Source: Schizophyllum amplum
Taxonomy: Eukaryota; Basidiomycota; Agaricomycetes; Agaricales; Schizophyllaceae
Assembly: GCA_007026445.1 (NCBI GenBank)
Contig: VDMD01000013.1
Span: 62,001 to 126,000, forward strand
Length of the DNA: 64,000 nt
Reading direction: 5' to 3'
Each line of letters starts with the position of its first letter. Within the stretch, counting starts at the first letter, position 1. The notes beneath the pieces were generated by a model. The model made no database searches and was not told the origin of the DNA. It saw only the letters and a program-made list of their open reading frames with translations. Shown here one piece after another: positions 1-11,385 of the stretch. The translations under genes and the position numbers were made by a program.

Positions 1-1625
1 CGTCCTCGTGTAGGGGGGCTATCGAGAACGTTCGAGTCGACCGATTTTCATTGTCCTCGCATCGGTATGCACGAGTCACGAGCAGTTGCTGTTTGAGGGA
101 ACTCTCCCGCCGTCCTGAGGCTGCGCCACCGGTATATCGTTGTGTGGCGCGGCGAAAGGGGCTGCCTTCCCTCCGCGCGCGCGAGGGTCTCGGAAGCGAT
201 GGTGAGACACCGCGGCGGGTTTTCGAGGAGGAAGGGAGGTAAATGTGAGATGGGAGAATAGTCCCGCGCCAGCGGTGGAGGCCCAGATCGCCTGTATCTA
301 TGTAAGCAAAGAGGAAAAAACAACGGTCACAAAAAAACATACCAAAAGACGGAAGAGGGCATGTTCGTGGTGGGGTGCGGTCGACGTGCATACTTGAGCC
401 TTCCCCGAGTGTGGCGCGCGACTGGGAGCAGTACTCCTCGAATGTGTGGATGGGTGCGAGCTCCATGGGCGAGTGATGTGGGGGTAGAAGGCTGGGAGGG
501 GGGCGAAAGACCGGCGTCTACCAGTGTGATATATGGGGCGGGCGAGGTACGCGAAAGGGCGGTACGGCAGAAAGGCCGATTGGGTTTTATAAAGCGGGCG
601 GCACGGGGCGGCACAGGGTCAACGGACTGATTGTTGAGAACGAATGGAGCGGAAGCGCATGCATCAGATTCCATTAGCGCGGGGCACGCGCCTATTTAGA
701 AGGCGGCCGCCGAACGCTAAAGGATGTCGATGCAGGGTCCGAGCACGCGGTACGGGGTCAATACATCCACTGCGGGTATGAGTGAAGTCATCTCAAGGCT
801 TCTAATCCGAACCGAGCCTCAAGGCATCTAGAAGACGCACCATATACTCGAGACGGGTAAGCAGGGGCTTGCTGCTTGGAAAGAACCCTATGTCATTCAG
901 CATCCTCCTAGGTGACGGATATGTATCTCCGTCCAGGCATGCGACGGCTGGTCGCAGTCGATCATCACTGTCGATGTTGCCCTTTGAATTGTCCCGCTCT
1001 GATGTTGTTCCTTCCCTTCTTGTCAACTTGACGTCGTAGGTTACCCCGTGGAGAAAGCGGGCCAGACCTTGTCCTTGCGCAACCGATCCATTCACCGAAG
1101 CTCGGTCCGCATGGTCAAAGATGGTTAATCATGATCACCGTTGGGGACAAGAACAGCTCCTCGGGCGCCCATTGGCTGCGGCGCTGCGCCCACCGCTTTC
1201 TGTCGGAGGCACCGCCGAGGGGAAGCCTAATCGTGACCAATTCATGTATCGGGAAGATGCCTGAATCACCGCCCATGCAAAGGGGCCGTGTCACCATATG
1301 ACGCTGTCCGCGGCCAAAACATGCGGCGTGCCAGAAGCGGGGGCTCGGGGCTGCGGACCTGATCACGAGGGAGGTTGAACGTCGCCATGGAAGAAGGCAC
1401 CCTGTGGGAAGTATGATGTGCCGCGAAATCCGGCCACAAAGGATTCGCCTGATTTGGAAAGTCCTAAATCGACCGAGGCCCCGAGCACACCGGGCCACGC
1501 TTCAACAAGCACGCCATCCCTCAACGTGTCACATCTAGAGTCCGAATGGTCAAAGTAGCGTGAGACGCCGTGACAGTAATTGTATACCAAGTTAAAGCCT
1601 CCTAGTGCTACAGCGTAGGATCAAG
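1..1625. other. stretch without a recognised gene
   Basis: No gene is recognised here. Open frames exist on the minus strand between about 800 and 1590, but they overlap in different frames, join into no family I know, and lack a clear start or splice pattern. A polyadenine-rich stretch lies near 310-350. The right part (1590-1625) probably holds the 3' end of the phytase-like gene that follows on the minus strand. Confidence 0.4.
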
Positions 1626-3485
1626 CTACGTCAAATAGCCCGGGAGGGTGGCACGGAAGACCATAAACTGATTCGCAACGTCGGCGCCTGCATCGTATTG
1701 TTGACCGACGGAGATACCATCCGTTGTGATGAAGTCGTTATCAGCCTGAGATGCATTCCTTTCAGCTTGCAATTCGTACTTAGTCAAGTCCCGTAAACGT
1801 ACCGCGGTGAAGATGAAGTAGTCATCTGGGGACTCCTCGTCGCTGACAGACACGATCGCAAGGCTTTCCCATTTTGAGGCAATTAGAGTATCGTCTGCGT
1901 CGTCCCCTGAAGCAATGTAGTCAGATACGCTCAGGGTGAAGGGCACTTGAGGAGACGTACCATTGTGCAAGCCAAAACGCGCAAGTTCATCATCATCAAT
2001 CATGTCAATGAAGTCGGTCACCTCGGCAGGAGAGATGCTCTTGTCCAGATTTCCGCCATTCGCTATAGGGTTCGCGGGATCATCGAACTTCGAATTGCTG
2101 ATGTTTGTCGCGTCCGAGATTGAGAATATTGCAATGTTCCTGTCACAGCGCAGTCAGCTAAGCACAACGACGCAGCTAATAGCGCCGCATCCTCACTTGT
2201 ACTTGGACTCCGTATCGTCGTCTCCTCCTCCTTTTCCATCGCGGGACAGCACCAAGAAGACGCCATCGTTGAGGAAATGGATCTCGCTCGCGGCACGCGT
2301 CTTCCCCTTGCTATTGCTAACCGGTAACTCGACGACCCACTCGCCGACATAGGCAGAATCCCCCGAGCCATCCGCCGTCGACACGCCGGACACATCGTAC
2401 GCGAGCAATCGCGCATACCGCGACGTCTCATCATCGTTTCCGCCATCCTGAATCGTCGCCGACTGCAGCATCGCATACAGCGTCTGCGTAGCCGGATCAA
2501 TCGTCAAGTTCTCGAGTCCTGCACACCGCCCGCAGATCCGTCAATTATTCCGGGTCTTCAGAAGGCGCAAGCGTACCCTGGTTCGCGGCGCGACCGGAGT
2601 CGGGATCCTCGACGGACGTAAAGTCAATCTCTCCGTCTCTCATGGGCAGCACGGCCGCAGGCGGCGTGATCGCGTGCAGCAACGCGCCCTTCGCGGAGAA
2701 GAGGTAGATGTACGGCCCGTACTCGTCGCTGATCCAGAATCTAAGCCCGAAATCAGTAGAAGACATAAAGCAGCGCGACGTGCAAGACATACGAGCCGTC
2801 GGCGTTCGCCACCATGCCCTCTACGTCTAAGCTGAGTCGGTCGTCGCTCATGCTCGCGATGGGCAATTGGGGGTCGATTCCTAACGCGTCGCGGATGCCG
2901 GCCGCGTCCAGACCGGTAGTCTTCTTCCCATCGCGTTCCGTCTTGAGAATGGTGCCCGTATAGGCCACCTGCAGAGTTGCCTGCGCGTCTTCGAAGGTCA
3001 ACTTCTTCTTCTTTTCGTACGGAGTGAGTACGAAGTCGATGGTATGATGCCGAGCCTGGTAGTCAACTGTCTTGTCGCTGTACGGTCGGCTGCGTTCAGT
3101 GCGCCAGCATCAAGAGGTCGGCTGCCTACGTACATGTTGTAGCCGCGATCCGGGTGGACGTAGAGCGTCCCGGCGAAGGAGCCGTTGGTCAGCTTCTGCC
3201 AGCTGCCGGGCTTCAGCGCCATGGCGCTGCCCAACCCACCAAGGGTGTCGCCTGTGACATCGAGCGCATTGGCTGGTAGCTGGCCAAACGCCACGAGTCC
3301 CTGGACGCGGTGTGAGCCCTCGCCTCCCACTAAGTTATTCAAGCCGCGCGGGGAAACGAAGCCTGAGCTTGCCTTGTTGGTGTACTTCACGCCATTGACC
3401 TTGACATGGTCGTCTCTTCTGGAGTGAGGTACCGCGTTGACGCAGGCGAGGATAGCGCTATCACGACGATGTTAGACCACATCAT
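1626..3485 (-). CDS. phytase-like (esterase-like beta-propeller) protein
   Basis: Member of the family whose domain is called 'esterase-like activity of phytase'; these are predicted exported beta-propeller proteins with no settled substrate. Joining exons on the minus strand gives the family blocks in order: VKVNGVKYTNK, TGDTLGGLGSAMALKPGSW, TVDYQARHHTIDFVLTPY, FWISDEYGPYIYLF, DPATQTLYAMLQSATIQDGG, NDFITTDGISVGQQYDAG, ending FRATLPGYLT and TAG at 1628-1626. Introns are about 50-60 nt GT-AG, except one at 3301-3372 that reads GC...AG and lies exactly where homologues run TNK-GLV. The start is not resolved. ATGs at 3485/3482 open a short hydrophobic stretch (WSNIVVIALSSPAS) that looks like a signal peptide but is out of frame with the next exon, so a further splice or a small indel is needed. 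The body of the gene shows no breaks. Family assignment is firm; the exact N-terminus is not. Confidence 0.83.
3301..3372 (-). other. probable GC-AG intron in the phytase-like gene
   Basis: On the minus strand the 72-nt segment begins GCAAGC and ends GTCCAG. Removing it joins ...YTNK directly to GLVAFG..., the spacing expected for the family. Its length is a multiple of three and it has no stop in frame, so if retained it would add 24 residues. Confidence 0.55.
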
Positions 3486-3764
3486 GAGAGACTTCGTGCG
3501 AGGGTCTAGTCAAGGCGAAGGGCACATCGCCCGTCCATACAGACATTCGCCTATAAACAATCGGGGTCTGTCAATGAACGTGCGTGCATGGCGGATTCCA
3601 GACACCGCCGTCAGTGCAAACGATGTGCAGAATAGCGGGCACGAGGGTGCCAGACAGGTACAATGGTGTACGGGAGCAGGACGTGGACAAAGACAGCCAT
3701 CGCACGTGCGTAGCGGGTGATCTATGCCATCGTTTGGCAAAAACAGAGTGAAAACGAAAAGAAG

Positions 3765-3860
3765 TTCCCTCTAGCCGACTTGAACGACTGACCTCTTCAT
3801 AGAACATTGAGCCGAACTCTTCTGTACTAGTGAAGCGCTCTACCACTGAGCTAAGAGGGA
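3765..3860 (-). tRNA. tRNA-Thr (anticodon AGT) with intron
   Basis: The minus strand folds as a tRNA. The acceptor stem is TCCCTCT/AGAGGGA, the D arm is AGCTCAGTGGTAGAGC, the anticodon stem is CTTCA/TGAAG, and the T arm is AGTCG-TTCAAGT-CGGCT. The anticodon loop reads CTAGTA followed by an intron of roughly 23-24 nt at the usual place after position 37, then closes before TGAAG. The anticodon AGT decodes threonine ACY codons. Without the intron the length is normal. A T-rich stretch follows the 3' end on the minus strand, as expected for RNA polymerase III termination. Confidence 0.9.
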
Positions 3861-3869
3861 CTTGCAATA

Positions 3870-4404
3870 GAGTGTATTTGCACCGATAAATACCGGGTTT
3901 GTATTGCACACGAAAGCTCGAGATATGTATCGAAAACCGAGTTGCTGAATATATCGTGGTGCCCTACAACCAGCGCGAGATGCAATACAAGAGGAGGCCA
4001 GTATATATTTTCACAGTAGAATATTTCTTCTCTAATTGTAAGCAACCCCGAGACCATCTGCCGTTCTGGCAGAGGGCCCGCTTGAGGGCGTCGCGTCCGC
4101 GGAAGCTCTCCGTGGCCTCACGCACGGAGACACCTTCACCATCCCCTTGAAGTAGCCCTAGATGCCCTTCCATACGGTGTTGCCCACGGTACGAGTACCG
4201 GCTGATGGTGGCAGCGCCGCGCTTGCGCCACGGCTGCATGGCGCGACGAGCTCAATATATACTACGAGGCCTCGAAATAACATTTTGAGGCCATCGTTCA
4301 CACTGAGCGACTGCTGGAGTTCGTCCATATTGCATTTCGCGTATATTAGTACAAGAGGCAAAATTCAGTTGAGAAACCCGGTATATCTCGGTGCAAATAC
4401 ACTC
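3870..4404. mobile_element. non-autonomous inverted-repeat element A (TA target site)
   Basis: A 535-bp element. Its left end GAGTGTATTTGCACCG continues to ...ACCGGGTTTGTATTGCA. Its right end is the reverse complement, GGTGCAAATACACTC preceded by ...AAACCCGGTATATCTC. Both sides are flanked by TA (3868-3869 and 4405-4406), the duplication typical of Tc1/mariner-type transposition. No transposase is seen inside, so it would depend on an element elsewhere. It ends 9 bp upstream of the 5' end of tRNA-Thr. Family placement is inferred from the TA flanks only. Confidence 0.75.
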
Positions 4405-4409
4405 TAATA

Positions 4410-4840
4410 GACCGTATTTGCACCAGGTTATATTGGGTTTGTATTGCACTTACGCGGCGCTCAGATGTACTGGAAATCCGGCCGTTGATGATTTTTGAAG
4501 AGCCGAGAATACAGACCGCGCGGCCTCCAATATATTCAAAACGACGGTACCCGCTTCCGCGGACTTCTTGCGTGCTGTGAGCAGCGCTCGACTGCCCGGA
4601 TCGTGCCCAGATGATGGGGACCTGTACACGCATCGTCGTGGCCAAAGGCCGCTGTCCGTAAACCTCACCGATGGCCTGATAGAGGTCGTTGAAGGGTGCC
4701 CTGAGCTCATGTTCGGATCGAATTATTATCTTGCTGTCTCAGTTTTTTGTTTGCTCTTCTTCATATGTATTGGGCACTTCATTGGAAGTGGGGCCAAAAT
4801 TCAGATGCGAAAGTCAATATAACCTGGTGCAAATACGGTC
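4410..4840. mobile_element. non-autonomous inverted-repeat element B (TA target site)
   Basis: A 431-bp relative of element A, only 5 bp away. The left end is GACCGTATTTGCACCAGG and the right end is its reverse complement, CCTGGTGCAAATACGGTC. TA lies on both sides (4408-4409 and 4841-4842). It shares with A the TATTTGCACC core, the GGGTTTGTATTGCA subterminal block on the left, and a CAAAATTCAG block near the right end, while the interiors look unrelated. No transposase gene is visible. Confidence 0.75.
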
Positions 4841-5036
4841 TAATGTGCTCACTCTTTAAAAATCTAAGCAGAAATTGGCATGATCCTACTCGCCTGATCT
4901 TGAAAAATCCCAACTGAGTATTTGATTCGACGGTATCGACCCAGATACTTACCATGTATCAACAATCATAACGCACTGGCCCTACAATAGGAAGTGTGAG
5001 GTCCGTCCTCGGTCCTTGACAGATTTACGCTGCCGT

Positions 5037-6422
5037 CTAGTTATGTGCGTATTCGCATTTCACGATCACGGGAAGTATTCCTGACGGAGGTTGTAAATGA
5101 ATGAACATGATGCTTTATAGTGTAGGATGCTCACCACCAGTCGGGAGGTCATAGTACTCACGTCCCACGGCAATGAGGAAGGCATTGATCCAGCCGCTGT
5201 GAGCCGTGATGGATACATCTGAGCTCGTGTGAGCTCGATTACTTCAGAAGCAGCAATAATACTAACATTCAGGCGTCTTGTCTTGGAAGATCGTGCACAA
5301 CACGGATCGCGCCCGTTGTACGACGTCTTCGCTGGCCTCCCGAACATCGTCCTTGAAGTACTCGTCCTCCTCCGTGAGACCATCTTCGATGTCGAATTCC
5401 GGGAAAGCGCAGTGTATGTAGGATCTGGGACGGCGCTTGTCGCAGGTGTGGACTCCAGAGACTTCGCGGCAATTCTGATGGGGCCGCTGGTGAACAACGA
5501 TAGTGCCGGTCGATCTCGAGCTTGCGCATACCTCGAGGACCATGGGTCTCGCCGATCCCGATAAGAATTCGCCGAACGAGATGCGCAGCGTGTCAAGCGC
5601 GCGAGTGAACGGACTACAATACAGGGAAATCGGCAATGGCATCCCTGCCTCAATCTCTTGCTTCCAGATGGCGTTCACAGTACGCGCCTGCTCCTTCCCG
5701 AGAGGCGTCAGCTCCGGATCGGCTACGTTTGTCGTCAGCGAGGCAGTAGCAGGGATGTGGAAGTCCTTACGTCCCCATGTAATCTCATCGTCGCCGTTGA
5801 GCTTTGACCAGTAACTGCCGTGCCGATGGCGTTTGGCTTCTAATATCTGAGCAAGATGCGGGGGCTTACTCGTCCCAGGCCCGTGTGCCGTACTTCGACT
5901 CGCCCACATTGTCTGCAATATCTCGCAGGTAAGATTCTCAACGGAACATGGGCAAGACAAGGGTACGCACGGAAACCTTGTCCATGTCGTCCTAGGATAA
6001 TTAGCTTGTAAGCGCCATCCTTGTCCGACCCATTGAGATGTGCGATATGTGAGAGGAGCTTTGACCAGCGATTCGATGAGTCGTCCTTCAGTCCGAAGCG
6101 CTCTGGCACCTGTTCAGAGTTGATATAAACCATCTGCATAGGAGAGCTTTGGGGAGTACTGACCGCGCCGATCACGGAGGGGACAGCACCGATATCATCA
6201 TGGACGAAAAATCCGGATAGTGTCTGATGATGCAGTTAGACGAACCAAGCCTGTGAGTCGCTGGGCGCGAGTTACGGACGCTGAAATTGAGGGGAACGGG
6301 CGTAGGCATGAGTGTGAATGGGAGCCGGAGATGGGTGTTGAAGACAAGTGGCGCGCAGCTGCGGACCGTGCCTCCGACAGACAGTTCCTGTCAACGTCTA
6401 CGGGCCAGCTACGGGCTTTCAT
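5037..6422 (-). CDS. histidine phosphatase superfamily (phosphoglycerate-mutase-like) protein
   Basis: A cytosolic PMU1-like member of the histidine phosphatase superfamily. Spliced on the minus strand it reads SGFFVHDD, then ILGRHGQGFHNVGESKYGTR, where RHG carries the phosphorylated catalytic histidine. Further blocks are WGPDPELTPLGKEQ, LYCSPFTRALDTL, ENCREVSGVHTCDKRR and SITAHSGWINAF, the last holding the second catalytic histidine. It ends GGILPVIVKCEYAHN with TAG at 5039-5037. Each junction uses a 45-65 nt GT-AG intron, and the family blocks join without frame breaks. The first exon is uncertain. An intron with a good CTAAC branch site (6224-6275) joins the SGFF exon to an open frame whose nearest in-frame ATG is at 6422, and the family gives no help before SGFF. 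Substrate is unknown; this subfamily is broader than glycolytic mutase. Confidence 0.85.
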
Positions 6423-6709
6423 TGCGTCTTTTGGCCTCATGTTACGATTCGTTGGACGTCCACAAGAACATGGTACGTTCGGCTTGGAGTGCGATAAGTA
6501 GCTGAGGCGTGCCGCGGAGATCCCTAATGTGGGTCCGCAACGAGGCGACGGCGTGTGTTGCCTTTTGCGCCAAACCTTCGCAGGCCCTCTATAACACCGC
6601 ACAAACAACAGGAGGATCCTAGCTCGGTTGGCTTCGGATTATAGGAATCGTGCGTTTCTTTCTCAGCTACAGCACCGCCCGACTCGCTGCTCCCCTCTCC
6701 GCCTCGCAA

Positions 6710-8253
6710 ATGTTCTCGGTCGCTAACCTATCAAACGTCAAGGATATCGTGTACTCAACCGTCGAGTTCTTCGCACTCAGGAGCCCGGCCCTTGCCTACC
6801 GCGGCTTGTCTGCCACGAGCGAGAACGATATCGAAACTGTCTCCGATACCAATACAGTGTCCCCGCAAGAGGCGCACAGGACCCTGAGGCGACAGCGCGA
6901 GCAAACCGCGTTACGTGAACAACCGCACGACTCGTGCCCGCCCCGATCTCCTTCACGACCGCCACGTCCCCCCTCGCCGACCTCCACCGTGGCGCGCAAA
7001 TCAGTACCCAGTCAGTCGATGCGGCGCGCTGATATCGATGTAGTCAGAAGCGAGCTCGTACGCTCGCAGTCGGAGGTCTCACGACTAGAAGACCGATGCA
7101 AGGCGCTCGAAAAGAGCTTGCGCGATACCCGGGACGCGCTCCGGACGCGCGACATGGAGGTCGAATCCCTCAAGCGCGAGCGTGGACGTGCGCTATCCCG
7201 AAGCAAGCGAGGCTCCGCCTCGTCCATGCGCACCACTACTTCCTCCACATTGCACGGACACAAGCATGCGAACAAGGACGACAGCCTGGACGACGCGGAG
7301 ATCGAGGCGCGCCAGCGCAGTATAGAAGTATACATGACGAGGACGGATTCGTGGTCGGGCGCACAGATCCTGCAAGCCGTGCAGGATCTCAACTCTGAAA
7401 TACTCCAATTTGCCGCTAGCGCGACGGAGGTTTGTCCTTTCGGGCGATCCATCGGCACGACATCGCTCACCAAGACTTCTGCGGCGGCACTGCAAGATAC
7501 CACGGCGCGGCTGGGCTCCAACCTGGCGCGCATTCTAGCCACGAAGGACCATTCACAGGATCCCCTGCTGGTGCAGCTCGCGGTGCAAGCCTGCGTCGTT
7601 ACCTGCATCATACGTGCGCTATCGTCCTTCTGCATAGGATTTCCCCAGAAGGGCGACACCATACTATCGCAGCTATACTCACACATATACGTCGCTGGTG
7701 CGTTACTATATTTCATCCGCGGATTCCGTTCTGACCGTGTCGCCCCACAGAACCCCAACCCACGAGTTCCCGTTGGCGCTCATTCGCCCACCGCCACATC
7801 CACTCGTTATACCCTACCCTCACCGACTATTCCGTCAACGAGATGTCAGAGACGATCATCCGCTGGACCTGCGACATCCTCACCGTCGCCGGTACTACGG
7901 ATTCCCACATGTCCTCCCGAGAAGGCCTGCGCTCGCGCTTCGGCGACCAGATCAGGCGAATCGCGCGCTGCGTGTCGCGCCTGGAGCATGTCATGCGCGA
8001 GGAGATCATGTCGACGAACTTCGACATCGTCTCCGTGGGGTACGGCGACGTATTCAATGGGCGCATCATGGCGGATGTCTTCGGCGATGTGAGCGTGTCG
8101 CGCGGGCATGTGCTCGCGACGACGGAGCTGGGTCTGAAGTGCACGACGCGCCGAGATGGGAATGGCTCAGACAACGGGACGATTGAGCAGCGATTGCTCT
8201 TGCCACCGAAGGTCGTGCCAGAGTCTGTGCTGGATGTACTGGATTCGAAGTGA
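6710..8253 (+). CDS. coiled-coil protein of unknown function
   Basis: Two exons joined by a 53-nt GT-AG intron at 7698-7750 give a protein of about 497 residues, stop TGA 8251-8253. An in-frame ATG also lies at 6650, but 6710 (MFSVANLSNVKDIVYSTVEF) fits better because the upstream part is less protein-like. After a Pro/Ser-rich linker there is a charged heptad-rich segment (SELVRSQSEVSRLEDRCKAL onward, roughly residues 120-170) predicted to form a coiled coil. A helical globular region follows (DAEIEARQRSIEVYMTRTDS onward) and a conserved-looking C-terminal domain ends SVLDVLDSK. The architecture resembles unnamed proteins common in mushroom-forming fungi. No catalytic motif was seen, so no function is proposed. 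Confidence 0.8.
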
Positions 8254-8542
8254 ATGTACATTGTACTATATACGTGGTTTTGTTAGGAACTTGTACCGGA
8301 TCTGTTCGCATATCGCAGCCTCTTGTTAAGGGGACTCCTTGCGCCGTCTGGACCTCATGATGATACGTACAAAACATGTTGTGTTCTGGCGAGAGCAGTG
8401 TATACCCTTACAATCCCAAGATCACCGCTTCCGAATCTCTCAATGCTCAAGACGAGAATAATGCTGGGGCATGCGTGCATAATGTGATTCATGAGGGTGC
8501 ACATACACATAGGGGTGGAGAGTAAGATGCGAGATACAACGC

Positions 8543-9144
8543 TCATGCGACAAGCGAAACGACACCGCCAGCCTCCTTGATCTTGGCTCTACGATCCAAT
8601 TAGCGACATAGTCCGATCGTGACCAAAACAGGACGTACTCGGCCTTCGCAGAGACGAAGCGGGCCTTGACAATGCAAGGCAATTTTGGTAGCCTACGGAA
8701 AAGTCAGCACAGGTATATGCTTGAGTAAAATCACTGCTACGCACTGGCCGTTGCCGAGCACCTTTCCGTACCCGTGGTGGAGCGTGTCGATAACAGGAAC
8801 GACATCCGAGTCCGCCGTCAAACCCTCCTTCTCCGTCTCCGGGACAAGCGACCAGAGCTTGTCCACGTTGATCGTAGGCTTCCAGTACTGGTTGCGCGTA
8901 AGGTGGAAGTAGCGCATACCGACTTTACCGAAGTAACCAGGATGGTACTTGTCGAAGTTGGTGCTGTGAATCGCATTGGATCAGCCAAGGGGAAAGCGCG
9001 CGCAGAACAAGGTACGCACCGGTGGTGGTGCTGACCACCAGCGAGACCGCGACCACCCGGGTGCTTGCGGTGCTTGCCAACGCGACCGTGACCGGCGGAG
9101 ACGTGGCCGCGGTGCTTTCTTGTGTTGGAGAACCGCGTCGGCAT
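8543..9144 (-). CDS. RPL28: 60S ribosomal protein L28 (uL15, L27a family)
   Basis: Large-subunit ribosomal protein uL15. The start is [20 protein letters not shown], the classic N-terminus, followed by [16 protein letters not shown]. Three GT-AG introns are clear on the minus strand: after HHHR, joining to [20 protein letters not shown]; after the LGNGQ block (8705-8751 region); and inside [10 protein letters not shown], joining to [14 protein letters not shown] and TGA at 8545-8543. Total length is about 148 residues, the normal size. The last intron rescues the true C-terminus; reading through it would give a long false tail. It acts in the cytosolic ribosome near the peptidyl-transferase region. 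Upstream on the opposite strand there is no close gene, so the promoter lies right of 9144. Confidence 0.96.
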
Positions 9145-10078
9145 CTGGGATCGTGGATGAGCAAGGAGATCGGGAGCTGGTTTTGGGTGTATCTGAGCCG
9201 CGGGGGACCGATCCAACGCGGATCTCGTTCGTTTCGGGCTGTTCGAGTGTGCGTCTGCAGCACAGAGCGTCCCAAGAGCGATGCGAATGTGTGGGAGGGC
9301 AGCAATTCACCGTACCTTAAGGAGTGTTGGCGGGGTACCTTGACTATGGCCTGCAGACGACTTTGCTCGAGAGTTGTGTGACTTTGTCACAGCTGGTCAC
9401 GGTAACAGAAGTCTAAGCGCCAATTTTTCGTGGCGCGAACTCGCGTCCTTCCTTGTTCTGGGCCTCCACTGCAGGTGAGTAAGACTTCGTTGTGCCCTTC
9501 ACAGGATGGTTTATATTTATTGTCGATGAACGTGCTTGTGATCTCAACTTCTATATGCTGATCTTCTGTCTCTCACATCTCCTGGCTCTCATATGCTTAC
9601 GCGTCGTTCCCCAGGCCGCGAAATACGTTTATATTCAAGGACCAATATGTGAGTGTCTGTCCATGCTCTTTTTACGAGATTACAACATATCTCTCGTCTG
9701 CGGAAGTGCTCGATGACCGCGCGACAAATGCATGGCTTTATGACCTCACCTTGCGCTGGCATTGCTTCATGTACTGACTCTCCTTATCAGAGTTTGTGCC
9801 CGCGATCACCGTCAGCCTCACCAGGGTGTCTACCCTCACTTGTACCTGCTCCGTGTGATCCTTACGAACAATCCTCACCCTCGTCTTAGTCCCGCGTACG
9901 CGACATCCTCGGCGGCAGCGCTAAGGTGAGCTACGACCGCCTCAGTGTTTCCATAGGATTAAAACATCATGATCTGTCAATCCACCGAGTACTATGTACA
10001 CTGCGGAATATCATTTCTTCAACCCAATGAACCTCCCATCCGTGTCTTTGCTTAGTATGCTCATGGTCTCCAGTAGAC
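9145..10078. other. intergenic region between RPL28 and RPB11
   Basis: No gene is supported here. It should hold the RPL28 promoter (left, minus strand) and the RPB11 promoter (right, plus strand). A short plus-strand reading near 9790-9925 (GVYPHLYLLRVILTNNPHPR) looks protein-like, but I could not connect it to a start or a family. Confidence 0.4.
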
Positions 10079-10629
10079 ATGAATCAACCTAATCGTTACG
10101 AACTGTACGTGCTTGAGGATGGGGAGCAAGCGTGAGTAATATGTGTCAGCTTCTGTCCGCCCTCTGATCCCCTGCCAGTGTAAAGGTCAACGAAGACACG
10201 AAGGTACCCCACGCGGCGATCATCAAGATAGTCAAGCAGGACCACACTCTCGCTAACATGCTGCGCGCGTACGTGTCCCCTACCCTCACACAATACTTTC
10301 ATTGACTGCCCGCGCCCAGTCAACTCCTGACCAACACGCAAGTGCTCTTCGCCGGTTACAAGGTCCCCCATCCCCTTGAACCCTACTTCGAGCTTCGCAT
10401 ACAGACCGACGGCACTGTCTCCCCTGAGGCCGCTCTTGAGCAGGCGTGCACGCAGTTGCTTGCTACAATCACGGGGCTCAAGGCCAAGTTCGAGACAGAG
10501 TTCTCTTATAAGCAGGCTGAAGGGCCATCTGGTGGTGTTCCTGCCGCTTTGGATGATCCTTACGGTACGGGCGCTGGTTCTGCCTGGGGTGCTGGAGCGA
10601 CCAGGGATTACTTGGACTTTGGACCATAG
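10079..10629 (+). CDS. RPB11: DNA-directed RNA polymerase II subunit RPB11
   Basis: Core RNA polymerase II subunit, partner of RPB3 in the alpha-like heterodimer that nucleates enzyme assembly in the nucleus. Start MNQPNRYELYVLEDGEQA; exons 10079-10131, 10179-10268 and 10320-10629 joined by two GT-AG introns of 47 and 51 nt. The alpha-like motif KVPHAAIIKIVKQDHTLANM is followed by LLTNTQVLFAGYKVPHPLEP and FELRIQTDGTVSPEAAL, all diagnostic of RPB11. The C-terminal tail is longer than in yeast, Gly/Ala-rich, and ends ATRDYLDFGP. Total about 150 residues, stop TAG 10627-10629. Confidence 0.96.
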
Positions 10630-11340
10630 TCGGATTCGTATTCACCTTGTACTCTATAAGTGTATAATATCTCATGATCGCTTTGCATGTTCCTGCTGAG
10701 AATAAGTCCAGCGAAGAATAATGTCCATCGACGTCACGGTCGCGCTCAACGCAGGACTGCAATCAAGACATGTGCTTGTGACACTGAGTACTTCGGGCTT
10801 GCGATGTCTTCCTTTGAAACCGACAGTGGCAGAACTGCCGCCCTCGCAACACACCTTAGACACGACCTAACGCCGCCGAGGCTGCAACGGACATGCAGAC
10901 GCTGTCTTCCTGTTGTATTCCATCCGATACGGTCGAACTCCTACCCATGCAATCCCACGAACGTCTGCCGCGGGAGACTATGCAATCCCTGATTCTTCAC
11001 GCATGCTAGTCGCTCTTCTTGTTGAAAAGTTCCTACGCTTTCTCAGCGCTTCTCTGTAGAACGCTGGCCAGTGGCCACACACGTCGTCTCAAGACTCGTT
11101 CGTCTCCTCTGCGTCCTCGCGCTTGCCACAAAACGCATGCAAAACTACCTTCAGGCAACTCTCATAACCGACGGTGTTCCCGTGATGTCTTCAATGAATA
11201 TGGCGAAGATCATTGGCCAATGGGCGCCAGTCAGCCCTTCTCGCTGACACGCACACCGCGCGGAGACTGTCAGAACGCGGTGCGCGTGACGCGAAGCCCT
11301 CGTCAGCGCATACACTGCAGTTCTTCGTTTCCGGACGGCA
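10630..11340. other. intergenic region
   Basis: No gene recognised. The open frames here are short, lack family resemblance and are not preceded by a promoter-like motif. The right end leads into the promoter of the membrane protein gene that starts at 11386. Confidence 0.4.
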
Positions 11341-11348
11341 CATAAAAG
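11341..11348 (+). promoter_or_regulatory. possible TATA box of the four-helix membrane protein gene
   Basis: CATAAAAG stands about 45 bp before the ATG at 11386, a distance compatible with a compact fungal core promoter. Confidence 0.4.
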
Positions 11349-11385
11349 CAGCCGGCCCCATCTCTTGTTCTTCCTCTTCCCCGCC

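Noticed and set aside
7012..7758. 248-codon minus-strand frame opposite the coiled-coil gene
   Set aside because: Overlaps the supported plus-strand exons and has Arg/Ser-rich shadow composition.
9515..9785. Possible C/D-box small nucleolar RNA boxes (TCGATGA and CTGA)
   Set aside because: The C-box first two bases do not fit, and no terminal stem or guide complement was seen.
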